Shown: positions 9,852-22,560, counted from the stretch's first letter. The stretch: DNA of 64,000 nt from Diatrype stigma (GCA_022225965.2 JAKJXP020000003.1:868001-932000), one strand, 5' to 3'. The notes: a model not told the origin generated them from the letters alone. Made by a program: numbers and translations.

Positions 9852-10811
9852 ATGAAGCACACTACAACATTAAGCCTTGCCGCGGCTGCTGCCCTGGCTT
9901 CCCCAGCCATGGCCCATCCATCGCAGCCGAGCTCCTCCCGCTCCGTCCTCTCCTGGGACATCCCGGAGTACCTAAAGCTAAGCGAGCTGTACGGGGCGCC
10001 CGACAACGACTTCTCGTGCCGCAGCGACCGCAACCCGGTCGTGCTCCTGCACGGTCTATCGGCCGACCGCGAGGTCGACCTGAACATGCTGCAGAAGGAG
10101 CTGAACGGGCGGGGGTACTGCACGTTCTCGCTGACGTACGGGGCGCACACGGCGGCGCCGTGGATCGGCGGGCTGAAGTCGATGCGCGACGACTCGGCGG
10201 CCGAGATCGCCGACTTCATCCGCGAGGTGCACGAGAAGAGCGCGGACGACGCGGCGCAGCGGAAGAAGGTCGACCTCGTCGGCCACTCCGAGGGCGGCGT
10301 CATGACCCTGTACGTGCCCATGACCCAGGACGGCATCCCGGACATCGTCGAGCGCACCGTGGCGCTCGGCCCCGCCGTCCACGGCGCCCAGTACTACGGC
10401 TTCACGGACCTGCTGTACGCGGGCGGGGACGCGACGCGCAAGGTCGCCGGCGCCGCCATCAAGGCCCTGGGCTGCGCCGCCTGCGACGACATGGCCACCG
10501 GCGGCGCCGTGTACGCCGACTTCCTGGCGCGCTCGCAGGCCCTGGCCGCCGGTACCAGCAGCGTCGGCATCGTGCCCGCGGGCGTCAAGGCCACCGTCGT
10601 CATGTCGCGCTCCGACACGCTCGTGTCGCCCGAGGTCAGCCAGGTCGACGAGGCCGGCGTGCGCAACGTGTTCGTGCAGGACGCGTGCCCCGACGACAAG
10701 GTCGGCCACGCCGGGCTCATGTGGGATCGCAGTGTCTGGGGGCTGGTGTACAATGCGCTTGAGGAGGAGTACGATCGGGTCTTTGATTGCGATAAGGGGT
10801 TAGAGATTTAA
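9852..10811 (+). CDS. Secreted lipase/esterase, class 2 lipase family
   Basis: Single exon, 319 residues. Residues 1-21 are a signal peptide with a poly-Ala core ending ASPAMA. The alpha/beta-hydrolase core begins with PVVLLHGL (oxyanion loop) near residue 62; the nucleophile elbow GHSEGG puts the catalytic Ser at residue 146; Asp255 (in SRSDTLVSP) and His286 (in VGHAGLMW) complete the triad. The order and spacing match the Lipase_2 (EstA/LipA-type) family that hydrolyses acylglycerols outside the cell. Several Cys residues (for example CAAC near residue 205) may form disulfides. GC-rich third positions contrast with the AT-rich island 1 kb downstream. Substrate chain length cannot be judged from sequence. 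Confidence 0.92.
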   Translation: MKHTTTLSLAAAAALASPAMAHPSQPSSSRSVLSWDIPEYLKLSELYGAPDNDFSCRSDRNPVVLLHGLSADREVDLNMLQKELNGRGYCTFSLTYGAHTAAPWIGGLKSMRDDSAAEIADFIREVHEKSADDAAQRKKVDLVGHSEGGVMTLYVPMTQDGIPDIVERTVALGPAVHGAQYYGFTDLLYAGGDATRKVAGAAIKALGCAACDDMATGGAVYADFLARSQALAAGTSSVGIVPAGVKATVVMSRSDTLVSPEVSQVDEAGVRNVFVQDACPDDKVGHAGLMWDRSVWGLVYNALEEEYDRVFDCDKGLEI

Positions 10812-11830
10812 AAAGGGGGAGAGATAGTGTTTGTGTGGTATATGGCTTGTGGACGTGTACGTGTGCATGTACGTGTATAGATAAAAAGAATAGAAAGGGG
10901 GTCACTACCCGTGATTAAACAAGGGCTATGGTGTCATGTTTCGGTTTCTCTCTGGGAGCATGACGGACCTGCCTCGCCTCCTCCACCCCCCAAAAACATA
11001 AGATATGGCATGACTCAGTCAAGTAGTAAGGTGACTTGATATACCTACTCGCTCATAGTGGCCCTATGCACTTTGCCACCCAGTTCGCTACTGCATAGCT
11101 GTCAGCCTGCAGCCACCTCCCTGTTGCCGCAGATGCAGCTGCAGCCTAGCTACTGCATCTATCCGGCAGCCACCTAGCCGGGCCAGTTCCGGCCGGCTAT
11201 TAAGCTTAAACCGGCAGCTCCAGTTGTAGGGCCAAGGCCAGGGCCATCTGCAGTCAGCGAGCTCCGGCTTTAGGGGGCTACAGAACTCGGAGCTAAGTTA
11301 GTTTCGGCTCCGCCGCTCCGCGGACTTGAGCCACTCGCAAGGTTTCAGCTAATTCCTTCTGACCGGGGGGCGAAAGGGGGGGCTTTAACCAGGGGGCACT
11401 GATAGCAGCTGCAGCAGCTAGGGGGCTACTGCAATAGGTGCGAAATAATCCAGATTCGAGCCGCCGGCACCGGGTGGAAAGAGCGGCCGCTGATACCGGG
11501 AGCTCCCGCCCACAAGGCCGGGGTTTATCGTGATCCTTCAGATGGAAGAGCTTCACGTCCAGAAGCTTGATTCAAGAGCGGAGTGGTTGAAGCGAACCTT
11601 GACGGGCCTTGGCAGCTTTGAGCCGACCTTGGCAGATCTTGGCCGACATCTTCAGCGATTGATAAGTTGTCGCGCTATCGCGGTGCGGCGCAGCGCCTTG
11701 TAGGGTCTCAAGGTAAACATAGGACTATCGGCTCTCACGCTGGCAACGATTCCGTATAAGGTGTTATAGCGGTGTAGCAGTATGTGTATGCCTTATGTCC
11801 TATACGGGGCATGCCTTTGGTACCGTTATT
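10812..11830. other. Gene-free transition zone before the AT-rich island
   Basis: From about 11,080 to 11,750 the DNA is GC-rich and full of short related words (CAGCCACCT, GCAGCTGCAG, CCGGCAGC), which looks like an unmutated repeat relic, but no domain could be recognised in its short open frames. Composition drops sharply to AT-rich at about 11,830. Confidence 0.5.
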
Positions 11831-12308
11831 CTTCAAAACTTAGTGTTTTTCACCATCAAGAACTTTACGGATTTACGATTATTATATAATAATCCTAACC
11901 GGAGGTTATTTTATAAAGGTAATATAACACGGAAATTATATCCAGAAATTCAGGCTTGGGAAATACCTCGAACGTTTTCGCCTGCGATTAATCGAACCCG
12001 CTGCATTCGCTTTAATAATTAATCGAACCAATTAGCTCCGTTTTATTAGCCAATTAATCTTTACCCTTTATAAATATTATATATAAACAATAACAAAACC
12101 TATTTATTTTATACGTACGGCCAATAATATCATTATATTTTCGGATTTCATTTAAGTTTATTTTAGCCTATTCGTAACTTGTTTCGACTTGCTTTAATTT
12201 ATTTATAACCTTTTCGTAACTTGCTTTAATTTATTTGCATATTTTATTATATCATTAAACCATTCCAGCTTTTTTTAAAAATCTCTTTATTTTTTTTTGC
12301 AATTTATT

Positions 12309-12533
12309 CGCGATACATTACGATTTCTTTATTTCTATCCGTAATTTATTCGTAATATATTACGACCTTTTTATTTTTATCCGTAATTCATTTGTAATAT
12401 ATTACGACCTTTTTATCTTTACCCGTAATTCATTCGTAATGCATTACGATTTTTTCATTTTTATCCGTAATCCATTCGCAATATATTACGGCCCTCTCGA
12501 ATTTTATACGTAACCTATTTATAATGCGTTACG
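12309..12533. repeat. 42-bp tandem array, each unit centred on a 14-bp palindrome
   Basis: Palindromic cores related to CGTAATATATTACG start at 12309, 12351, 12393, 12435, 12477 and 12520: five intervals, four of exactly 42 bp and one of 43 bp. The core at 12351-12364 is a perfect palindrome; the others differ by transitions. The linker is T-rich on the plus strand. Confidence 0.88.
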
Positions 12534-12947
12534 GCCTTTTCGAATTTTACGTACAACCTATACATAACTTTTTTAAATTTTATATGTAGCCTTTTCGTTA
12601 TAATATAACGCATTATAAATTTTTCAAAACCTATTCGCGGCTTATATATAATTTTCTCGAATTTTATTAATATGAATCATTTTACGAATTCCAAGGTTTG
12701 CTATGCTTATTAATAATTTCAATTATTAAATTAATTTATTTATAAGCGATATTCGCATATTTTTATTTAAAAATGCCTTTTTTATTATAATTACATTTTA
12801 TAAAACGTATATATATTTATGTTTTTATTTCGAATTAATATTAACTTTATTTTATTATATAAGCATTTTATTTTTATATCGCAATAAATAATTTCTTTCG
12901 TATTACCTTTAAATATACGGTCTTTTAATTTCCTAATCTTCTCCAAT

Positions 12948-13469
12948 TTAATTCTTTCCAATCAACTCCTTTCTAACCAGTTTCTTTCTAGCCAGCTCCT
13001 TTTTAACCAGTTCCTTTCCAGCCAGCTCCTTTTTAGCCAGCTCCTTTCCAGCCAGCTCCTTTCCAGCCAGTTTCTTTCCAGCCAGCTTCTTTCCAGCCAG
13101 CTTCTCTCCAGCCAGCTTCTCTCCAGCCAACTCCTTTCCAGCCAGCTCCTCTCCAGCCAGTTCCTTTCCAACCAGTTTCTGTCCAGCCGGCTTCTCTTCA
13201 GCCAGTTCCTTTCCAATTGGCTCCTCAATCTCTAACTCTTTAACAGCCGGCTCCTTTCTAGCCAGTTCCTTTCCAATTAATTCCTTAATTTCTGGCTCTT
13301 CAATAACCGATTCCTTTCCAGCCAGTTCCTTTTCAATTAGCTCCTTAATAGCTAGCTCTTTAATAAATAATTTCTTAATAAGTAGCTTATTAATCTTTGG
13401 ATTTTTAATAGCTAGCTTTTTAATTTCAGCCCTTAGCCCATCCTTATTCGATTTCTTACCCTTTAGCAA
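12948..13469 (-). repeat. 15-bp minisatellite, open as a pentapeptide ELAGK-type repeat
   Basis: The plus strand carries many tandem copies of a 15-bp unit containing CCAGCCAGCTCC, most regular at about 13,015-13,190 and degenerate outwards to 13,420. On the minus strand the frame is open for 173 codons and reads as repeats of KELAG/KKLAG/EKLAG. There is no ATG at the head of the frame (first codon is TTG), so translation is doubtful. The 15-bp period keeps any frame open, so openness is not evidence for a gene. Confidence 0.85.
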
Positions 13470-15399
13470 TTCAGCTACGCCATTTACCTAAATCCAATCG
13501 ACGTCGTATAAATCTAATCCACGAAATATTTAATAATATATATTATCGTAATAAACAGGTTTAAAATAATTTATTTCGCATAGCTGCCGTCCGTTTTAAA
13601 TAACATATTATTTAACGAAATTATCAATTACGGCGACGTTATTAAAAAAAGCCGTCGCAAATCCCGATATTATTTAATTTATAAACCAAATTAAATTTTA
13701 ATAACGATACGTTTTAATTAAATTCAAAAAACGAATCGATATTATAAATCCCTTTTTAAATTTAATTTTATTTTATTTTTAATTACCATTTGCTTTTTTT
13801 ATTCTTTATTATTTTAAGCTTTTTAAATTTATTAATAAAACAATTCTTTAATTCAATATTGCCAAAAATACGGCTACGCTAATATATCCAGCTTATTTCC
13901 TTACCATTTTCATTATTCTTTAATCCGATTATAGTACCATTTATTTTTTAGCCGCATAATAAGCCGCGTAATAAGCCGCGTAATCGTTTGCTTAATCGGA
14001 CTGCTCGAATTATTCGTATTTTTGTTTCGATTAATTATTACGTAACGCCTAAACGTATATCGACGTTAATATTAAAACCAACGCTATAATTTTTCCAGCT
14101 GCAACATATTAACCTTAATCGTAATTCATAAGCCTTTTTCGATCCTTCGTTTCCTTTATTTTTTAAATAAACTCGAACGCAAAAACGAAAACGATCCCGA
14201 ATATATAATCATGCATTTTTTCGAATAATTAAACGTAAATAACGGCAATAAATTTAACTTTCAAAACATCGTAATTTCGACGAAAAGCCGGTATAATATA
14301 AAAGCAATAATTAAAAGCTTACATTATTTCTTAAAAACGCAGCTATTAAAAAACAATTTAACGAAGCCTTAAAAACGGAATAAATATATTTTTACTTACG
14401 TTATTAATATAAATAATTCGACGTTAAATTATTAAGTATAAATATTTATATTACTTATTAAATAAAAAATAATAAAAAATTAACAAACGAGCCTTTTTAT
14501 TTTTTTGCTAGCAATAATTTAAACTTTAACGACGTTTTTTTCTGGCTTATTCCGTTTAAAGCAATCGAAAAGTTATTTATTGCAAAAATTTATATTGCAA
14601 TTAATATCTTTATTATTCGTTTTATTATTATATAACTTAATTAATTAATTAATCTCTTATAAGTTCGTAATTAATAATATAAATATACGAAACATATTAT
14701 GCATTTTTTGCATAATATTAATAAAATATATAACGAATTACCTTTATTTCTAAAACATTTCGATATAATTCTTTTTCGTCCTAAAAATACCGATAATGTT
14801 CCAAAAATGAAACGTTAATTTCGCCGGCGGTTTTATATTCGTCGCTAAGCTATACATATATGGCTAAACTTTTTTTTTATAAATTATTCGAATTATGCAA
14901 ATTTTATATTAAATTATCATAACTTATTTCAATTATTTAAAAATGGCAATATTTACGACTTGCTTAATATTTACGAAACGGATAAAATATATATAACGAT
15001 AAATCCGAACGCGGATCCCATAAATAAAGCTATTCCAAAAAATATCGATGCATGCAATAAAGCGGCGATTTTTAATTTACTTATTAAAGCATTTAAATTA
15101 AACCGCTTAAAAAAAAATAACAAAAATAATCCGTCGTTTCCGAAACCGAATATATCGTTATAAGCAATTTAATTAAACGTTGCTTATTATTTTTTAATAC
15201 CATTTATATAACAAATCCCTCTTAATAAATTCAATTAATCTTATGCTTTATTTTTTTTTACGTATTTTATATTTTATCCCTATAATAAGGCCGACTTTAT
15301 TAAGCTTCGGCAACGTATTATTAAATATTAAAATTATTTTAATTATGTTATGCGCTAAAAAAATAATCGCTTTATTAAGCATTATACCTTTCGATATAT

Positions 15400-18300
15400 T
15401 GCATTAAATACTTTAATACATAGGCAAGCCCGTAATTATAGCCGTTATTTTACGAATAAGGAATTTAATTCGCCCATTTTTAAGCGCCAATTATAAAAGG
15501 CTCTTAAAAATCCGGACAAATCTAAGGCATAAGTTATTTTTAATCGCATTATCCGGTTTACAAATATTATTAAAAGCATTCGTTCCTTTTAATATAAGCA
15601 TCGGCAAAAACTAAAAGCCTTTTTTTATTACTTAAAGCTGCCGTTTACGTTTATTATTTTAAGTCCGGCAGATTTTTATTAATAAAACTTATATCGTTAT
15701 ATGCTTAAGTTTAATTAATAAAAGCAATTAAACGAATATAAACGAATAAGCTTATTTTAACGCTTATTACATAAAAATCCTTATATTGCTACGTAACATT
15801 TCTTTTTTCGGGCTATCTTATTTCGAAAAATCGTATTAACGGAAAAATTTAATTTCGGCGACTTTTAATACCGCTTTAAATGGCAAAATCGTAATAGCGG
15901 TTACGTTTATGGATTATATTGGTTTAAAAATAACCCCTTTCCGGATATGGACATATAAAAAAATCGGGACATATACGCCAAGATTTAAGGCTATCATATT
16001 ATTGCCATAAATCCTAAATTCCAAGAAATCGGTCGCGGCGATACGAATAACAACCCGTTATGCATTAATTCTTTTTATACGGAACCTACGTAATAATAAT
16101 TAAATAGCATCGTAAATCGCTATTAACGTTATAAATATTTTATTACGTATTGTTTCCGGATTATTAAAAAAACGGCTAACGAGGCTCGGAAAAAAGGCGA
16201 AAAGTTGCCAAATCCCGTTTGCCGCTTTAATTTTCCACGCTTTATACGAAACGAATCTCGCATTGCTAAAATAAAAAACAAATTCTGGTAATTATTTAAT
16301 GCCGTACGTAATAATATTTATCTTAATTAATTTAATCCATTAATAATTATGTCGTAACTAATTAATACGAATATCTTTCCGTATATTAACGATGCAACTA
16401 TTATTAATTATGCAGTCAAATATTATAATAAATCCGAATAATAATTTGCCATATATATTTAAATTATCCAATTTATTTTGCCGCATATAATTAATAATAA
16501 CCCCATATTTTTGTTTATCTTTAAGCTTATAAATAAGTTTATTAAAAAAAAGGATTATTTTATTTAAAAGGTTTATTATTATTTATTACAGCTTCCTTTA
16601 TAAAAAGATAATCGTATAATATGCAACGTCGATTATCGCTTTTTTAAAAAGCATGTCCGAATTTTAAACCTTAATAACGAAAGCGACGAAATTAAAAAAA
16701 ACGCTATAACTTAAGAAAAATATAAACAAAAAGGTATACATATGGAATACGTTTCGTATTTCGAATTTATCGAGCGTTGGGATTTTAAAGATTAGGACTT
16801 TAAGAAATAACATATTATTAATGCATAACCTAAAGTATTAAATTATTTCCTTCGTTATAAGCCTATTCGAATTTATTAGCAATTTTTTAATTTCTATCGA
16901 ATAAAGTTATTATTAAATCATTTTTATCGCTATATTAACGAATTATTAATTAATAACGAAATTAAATTCGATAATTATATCGTAACATATGCATATTATA
17001 TATAATATTATATTTATAAAGATAATTATTACGGCACGGTTAGCCGAAAAAATATTCAGCCCGATAATAAAAAATTCGAACCTAATTTAAATAATGCGAA
17101 TAACATCATTTTAAAAAACTGGCAATACATTACTCAAATAATGCCAGATTTCTTGCCCGAATAAAAAAACGCTAAATTATTTAGCCGCCGTAATATTAAT
17201 ATTAATTACGATTAATTCTTTTATATTAATCGATACGTTTACGAAAACTTCGCCAGCAATAGCTATTAAAAAAAACGCCATAAAGAATATCCCGATAATT
17301 ACGATATTAAAAATTTGCTATTAAATGTAATTAAAACCTTAAATCCCGAATAACGAATTATATATAATATAATAATTAATTATTATTAAAGCTTTCTTGC
17401 CGATAACCAGCCAAAGCAATTATTATTATACGTTAATAGCAATAATGAAACTAAAAAATCCTATTTTATTAAAATCATATCGTTACATTTTTAGCAGTTA
17501 TTTATAATAAGCAAATCGCTTATAATTCGAATTATTCCAATTAATATAACTAGCAATCAAATTAACGGCCAAATATTACATTCCTTATTTCGCTTATTTA
17601 TCGATAACAAATATAAGCCCTTAACAAAAAATGCTAACTTATTAAATACTTTATAACGGCGCTTTCGTAACGTTTACTTTTTTATTATTAACAAAAAAAA
17701 CATGCTCGGCTTATAAAACCTAAGCTGAATTAACCGGCGGCTCCAAAAAATCTTTCCTAATCGCCGTAACAGCTATTTTGGCAACTTAAATATACTATTT
17801 ATCGAAGATTTCTTTTAGTTATCTCCCATTATAAATAAGCCGTTATATATTTCTAAGCAATTAACTAAATATTACGATATTATTAAATACGGATTATATA
17901 AAGCCTTTAAACGCTCGGTATTTTTTATTACTATTCAGCGCTAGCAAAAATCCGAATAAGCCCGATTTCGCAAAGTCTTATTAAAATTACAACAACTCAA
18001 GGTTTTTATCGCTTTTTAGGAGCTATTAACGTTTAAATGCGTTATAAAATTCTTTTTTGCCGAAATTATAAGCTTCGATAATGCTATACGCATTTATTTT
18101 ATTAAAGCTCGTATTAATTAATATAATTATAACTATATAATATAATTTATAAATCCAATTATTTAGGTTTATGCCAAACATAAAAAATTTGGTACAAATA
18201 AGGCCGCTTTTCTTAATGCTAACAACTTCTTTAAAAACTTTCCTATTTGCATTAAATATCGGATTATATTAATACGTAACCTATAAGGCCATATCGATCT

Positions 18301-18740
18301 TATAAACGGAACTTAAAATACGGTATACAACATTTCCTAAACTTAAGGCTTAAACGTTATAAATAATGTTTCGGAAATTATTATAATAACTTTTAATAAT
18401 TATATTGGCCCGGCATTTATTGATTCGAATAGCCGTAAATTTCGTAACGATTAAGGCAAAGCTGTCGTATTTATTCTTCGGATTTAATAGAATTTTATTA
18501 TAAAAAATATTACCTATTACCGAAAACAATTTCCTTTATTTATTATATATGCTATTATAATACATAAGTCTTAAGGCATTATTTTATGCCAAATAATATG
18601 CAATATTTCGGATCGTAAATTTGTTATTAAATTATTATATATAGCCGTTTTTAAAATGTCTGCATTATAAAGCTTAATATTTAATATTCCATTTAATTAT
18701 AACCGTTTTTATTACGAAAATAATTATCCGCTTATATAAA
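15400..18740 (+). pseudogene. Helitron Rep/PIF1-helicase pseudogene
   Basis: Read through stops, the plus strand matches fungal Helitron proteins in order. Rep part: SPADFY (15662-15679); the segment of the HUH motif at about 15,875-15,920, where both His codons now read Tyr (YVY at 15902-15910); a Cys-poor remnant ending VCRFNFPRF (near 16,220); and the twin-tyrosine motif NYAVKYYNKSE (16406-16438). Helicase part: decayed Walker A (17432-17464), INGQILHSLFRL near 17,565, decayed Walker B (17681-17715), LNILFIEDFF near 17,790, LIRNL..GHIDLING near 18,270-18,300, and HKS-stop-G (18563-18577), the HKSQG motif with CAA changed to TAA. Dozens of stops and lost catalytic residues make it inactive. 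The assignment rests on the ordered set of motifs, which I regard as strong. Confidence 0.85.
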
Positions 18741-21700
18741 TAAAACTTAACGATTATAACATCCGTTTAAAGCATGCTTTAATTCGGCCCTTATATATAA
18801 TTCATTTTTAGTAATTCCTTATTTATTAATTTAATAGCAATAATTCTAATAATAACAATTCTTATAACATTAACTTTATTTCGTAAAAAACTTTTAAATA
18901 TAAATATAATAGCTTTCTTTTTTATTACGACAATTTCTCGTATTTTTTATATTTTTTTAGCTTAATTTTGCGTTTTTTTTTCCATTTACGAACACATGCT
19001 AAATATTTCGCCGCTTTATAATTATAACCATTTACCTTTAATTCAAATCGTATATGGCTTAGCCGTAATTAAATTAATATTTTCGTCGTAAATGTTTGGC
19101 TTATCGTTTTTTTTGGCTCGGAATTTTACGAATATATTATTCTTAAAAGTACATATTTTTCCTAATATTTTGTAACTTCCGTATCCATATTTTATAATAC
19201 TGGTTCCGAAAATAAACCAGCAGCCATAAAACGGCTACATATAATAAACGTTAACTTTATATTACTAATACGGCGCAATATTGGATTATTTATAAACTTA
19301 AATATATAAGGCCGTTCTGGCATTTATATTGGTTAATAAGAAATGCATAATTTTATCCATAAAAAGGCCGATTTTAATAGCTACGTATATTTCGTATGCT
19401 TATGTTGGCGATTTTTTATCGGTCGTATAAATCGAAAATAATTAAGGCCCAATCATTATATCCCAAAACTTGGCATCCGTAATGTCCCATTTAACAAATC
19501 GTTTTTAAGCCATTTTTATTAAAAACGTAATAATTAAATAAAACAATGCTTATATATTATTAATATGCAATTTATATAAATACGTATAATAAATATATAC
19601 CTAAATAAAAATGGCATTTAATTTAATTAATATCGCAAATTCTTTATAAAAACGATAAAACTAATAAGATATAATAAAAAAAAATATATCGATTAGTTTT
19701 TTAAAAACATCGATAATTTACTTAATGCTAATATAGTCGATAATAATTTAAGCAAGCTTTTGGTTTTTTTTAAGCATACGATAAAATAAATTCTTTTCGA
19801 TGCTAAGAATGGAAATATTACGAACAGGCGGCTTAGGTTTTTAATAATAGCTTCCATTATTAAAAATAAAAATATGCGAAATTCGACGAACCAGCTCCTA
19901 TATTTTTTCGTCCTTAATTATACTAATAATAAGTCGTAATTTGCGATTATCCATAATAACTATTACGTATAGAAAACTTAATTTAAATGGTAATATATTA
20001 AAAACGAATTAAAGCTAACGGGCAAAATAAAGTTGTTATATAAAAAATTAAAACTTAAAAATTAAAAGTATTAAATAAAAAAATTCACCTTATATATTAT
20101 AACAGGTTTGGCCTATTTAAATGGCTTGTAATTATTTTATTTAAAGCATATATTATGTTTATTATATTATTATAATTAAGAAAAATACCAGTTATAATTA
20201 TTAAAACTTACTTATATAATACTTATAAGCCAAATTCCTAACCAAACTTAATTAACTTATTTATAAGCCAGATTTTTAGCCAAACCTAATTTATTTACTT
20301 ATTTATTACATTTTTATTATCAAATCGTTTCCTTTCGAAAAATTCATTTTATACCATTGTAATAGCCTATATATTATTCGTTTTAGTCGTTGCCATTTAT
20401 AACCATATCGTTATATCCCGTTATTTATAAGCATTGCAATATAAAATTATTCGGTAATTTATTAATTACAATCCATAGCAATAAAATTTCTTAACGCCAG
20501 ATTATTAACCATTATGTTTTTTTATCGATAAAACTCTTATCTTTAATTACGATCTAAACATTAACCCTTATTTTATAAGCAATAACGATAAACCTTTTTG
20601 TAATATTAAGGTACTTAATTACATAAATACGGCAACCTTTAAGATTCGAATTATTAAATTATGGCTTGTTTTAAGTTATAAGTTCCAATCCGAATGCCTA
20701 TTTAAAAATAAAATTAAAAACATAGCCTCGCTTATTATCGAATACATTAATCCGTTTAAATTATTATTCGTATTCGAAATTAATCCGGAATACGCCATAG
20801 GAAAAAATAATAAAACGACATATAATATTAATAAACCGATATTTATTTAAATGCCGCAATAAATATTTTTAAGCCTATTCGAATATTAAATTAGCGTCTT
20901 GCATTAAATATTTCAAAAAATGTTCCTGGTTTTCGATTCGCTAGTAATTTATAATACGTATTAAAAAATTTAATAAATATATTGCGATTTCTAAAAAAAG
21001 TCCGCCCTAAATAAACCCTGCCTTATTATTATCGTTTTTATAAATAAATTCCCGTAATAAAATAATAAATAAACCTATAATTTTTGAATTGCTTATTTCT
21101 TTAAAGCTTTATTTATAAATCCTTTTTACGTAAAATAATAATACAGCAATAGTTACGATTAAATTATTACGTCGTTAAATATATTAAATAATTAAAAAAA
21201 AATAATTAAAAAACATATCGGCCTTAAAAATAAAAAATCGAATAAACGCAATTAAGCAGCTAATAATTAATTTAATTAATTTATTATCGTTAATTCCGAT
21301 TTATCGTCGGATATTATCCGTATTTTCCTTTATAAGCGCCAATCTTCGTTTAATTTTAATTTAATACAGTAATTATGTTACCCATTTTTTATGTTTTCTT
21401 AAAGCCGCTTTTGCTAGCCCTTTTCCTAATAGCCCCTTTCCTAATAATCCCCTTTTTAATAGTTATTATTAATGCGGTTCTAGCCGTTTTTGGATTTCGC
21501 CTTTCGATTACGACTATTTATAAGTAATAAAAAGCTAAATGCTTTATATAAATACGAATATTATACGCCTTATTTAAAATACGGGCTTTCGATTAAATAC
21601 CTAATAAACGAACCACATTCTTTATTCCCCGTAGGCTAAAAAAAATGGAATTCGTATTTTCGCGATTTTCAGCGACAAAATAATTAAAAAAGCTATAAAT

Positions 21701-21995
21701 ACGAATTATATTTATGCGGTAAATTATATTAAATTATTACGCTTGGATTTAAAAAAAAATTAACGAAAAGCATTATTTATAAGGCTTAAGCTATCGATAA
21801 TTAATATAATCCTAAATAAAAAATTATAATAATAAAAACGATTAATTACAAGCGAAAACGCTTAAAGTATTTTCCAAGCCTAAATTTCTAAACTTAATTT
21901 CCGTATTATACCATCTTTATAAAATAACCTCCGATTAGGTTTTAACATTTTACGCCAATCCAAAAAATAAGCAAGTAAAATGGCCCAGCAACTCC

Positions 21996-22026
21996 AAAAA
22001 AATCGCCCCGCGCGGGAAATTTTTTT
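21996..22026. repeat. GC-core hairpin at the right edge of the island
   Basis: The perfect palindrome CCCGCGCGGG (22007-22016) is flanked by A7 on the left (21996-22002) and T7 on the right (22020-22026), so a longer stem can form. It stands out in the surrounding AT-rich DNA and lies downstream of the helicase, where a Helitron 3' hairpin is expected. No canonical CTRR end follows directly, so the role is tentative. Confidence 0.6.
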
Positions 22027-22050
22027 AACCCGGAAAAAAAAAAAAAAGAT

Positions 22051-22560
22051 CCCCGAAGCTTACGTAAGGCCGTACCTTTTTTTTCTTTTCGTAACGGTCA
22101 AACAAATTTTATATACCCCCTCTGCCCCTTACCTGGCTATACGGTTCGTATACTTAGTAATAATCCTAGACTCTGTATACGGTAATCCGCTGGGCCTCCC
22201 ATGCATTTATGCTGCCATATGCACAAAAGAGCACTTGGTTTTGCGGTCATGGAACCAAAACAAACATTAAATCATATGCAATTATAAGGCCATAAGCCGC
22301 AACTGGCTGATGCGGAATCTAGGATCGTTACATGCATATTGCTGCATGCTCGGTCCCGCAAGCAAATTACCTACAGGCTGAAGATAGTCGAGACTCTCCG
22401 TGTCGAAGTTTATATCATCACGGCGGCCTATAAATTACTAGGACCCCTCTCCTGCTAATATAGGCACTCTAGGCATGAAATCGTGAAGCCAGAGTGGTCC
22501 TGTTATCATACGTTTATCTATCAGGTCATATTCAGTATTCAACTGGTTACCGACGTAGTC
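22051..22560. promoter_or_regulatory. Upstream region of the Zn2Cys6 regulator
   Basis: Normal-composition DNA resumes here. A frame remains open upstream of the chosen ATG, but only from a GTG, so it is treated as 5' leader. No operator is recognisable. Confidence 0.4.

Larger units (their letters stand above)
11831..22050 (+). mobile_element. RIP-degraded AT-rich island containing a Helitron
   Basis: About 10 kb with extreme AT content, almost no open frames and sharp edges against normal DNA at about 11,830 and 22,050. Conceptual reading through stop codons (TAA/TAG where CAA/CAG is expected) on the plus strand recovers a Helitron replicase-helicase between about 15,400 and 18,740. C-to-T and G-to-A change explains most lost residues, the signature of RIP in Pezizomycotina. 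Tandem arrays lie on the left side, and a GC-rich hairpin at the right edge could be the Helitron 3' terminus. Whether the whole island is one element or several nested ones cannot be settled by eye. Confidence 0.8.

Noticed and set aside
11293..11556. Minus-strand 87-codon frame before the AT-rich island
   Set aside because: Located in repetitive GC-rich DNA, no recognisable domain and no codon bias like the neighbouring genes.
12948..13469. The 173-codon pentapeptide frame as a genuine gene
   Set aside because: No ATG start; a 15-bp repeat keeps frames open automatically; it lies in a RIP island.
21980..22270. Plus-strand 96-codon frame across the island edge
   Set aside because: Starts inside degraded DNA, runs through the hairpin and poly-A tract, and has no family features.
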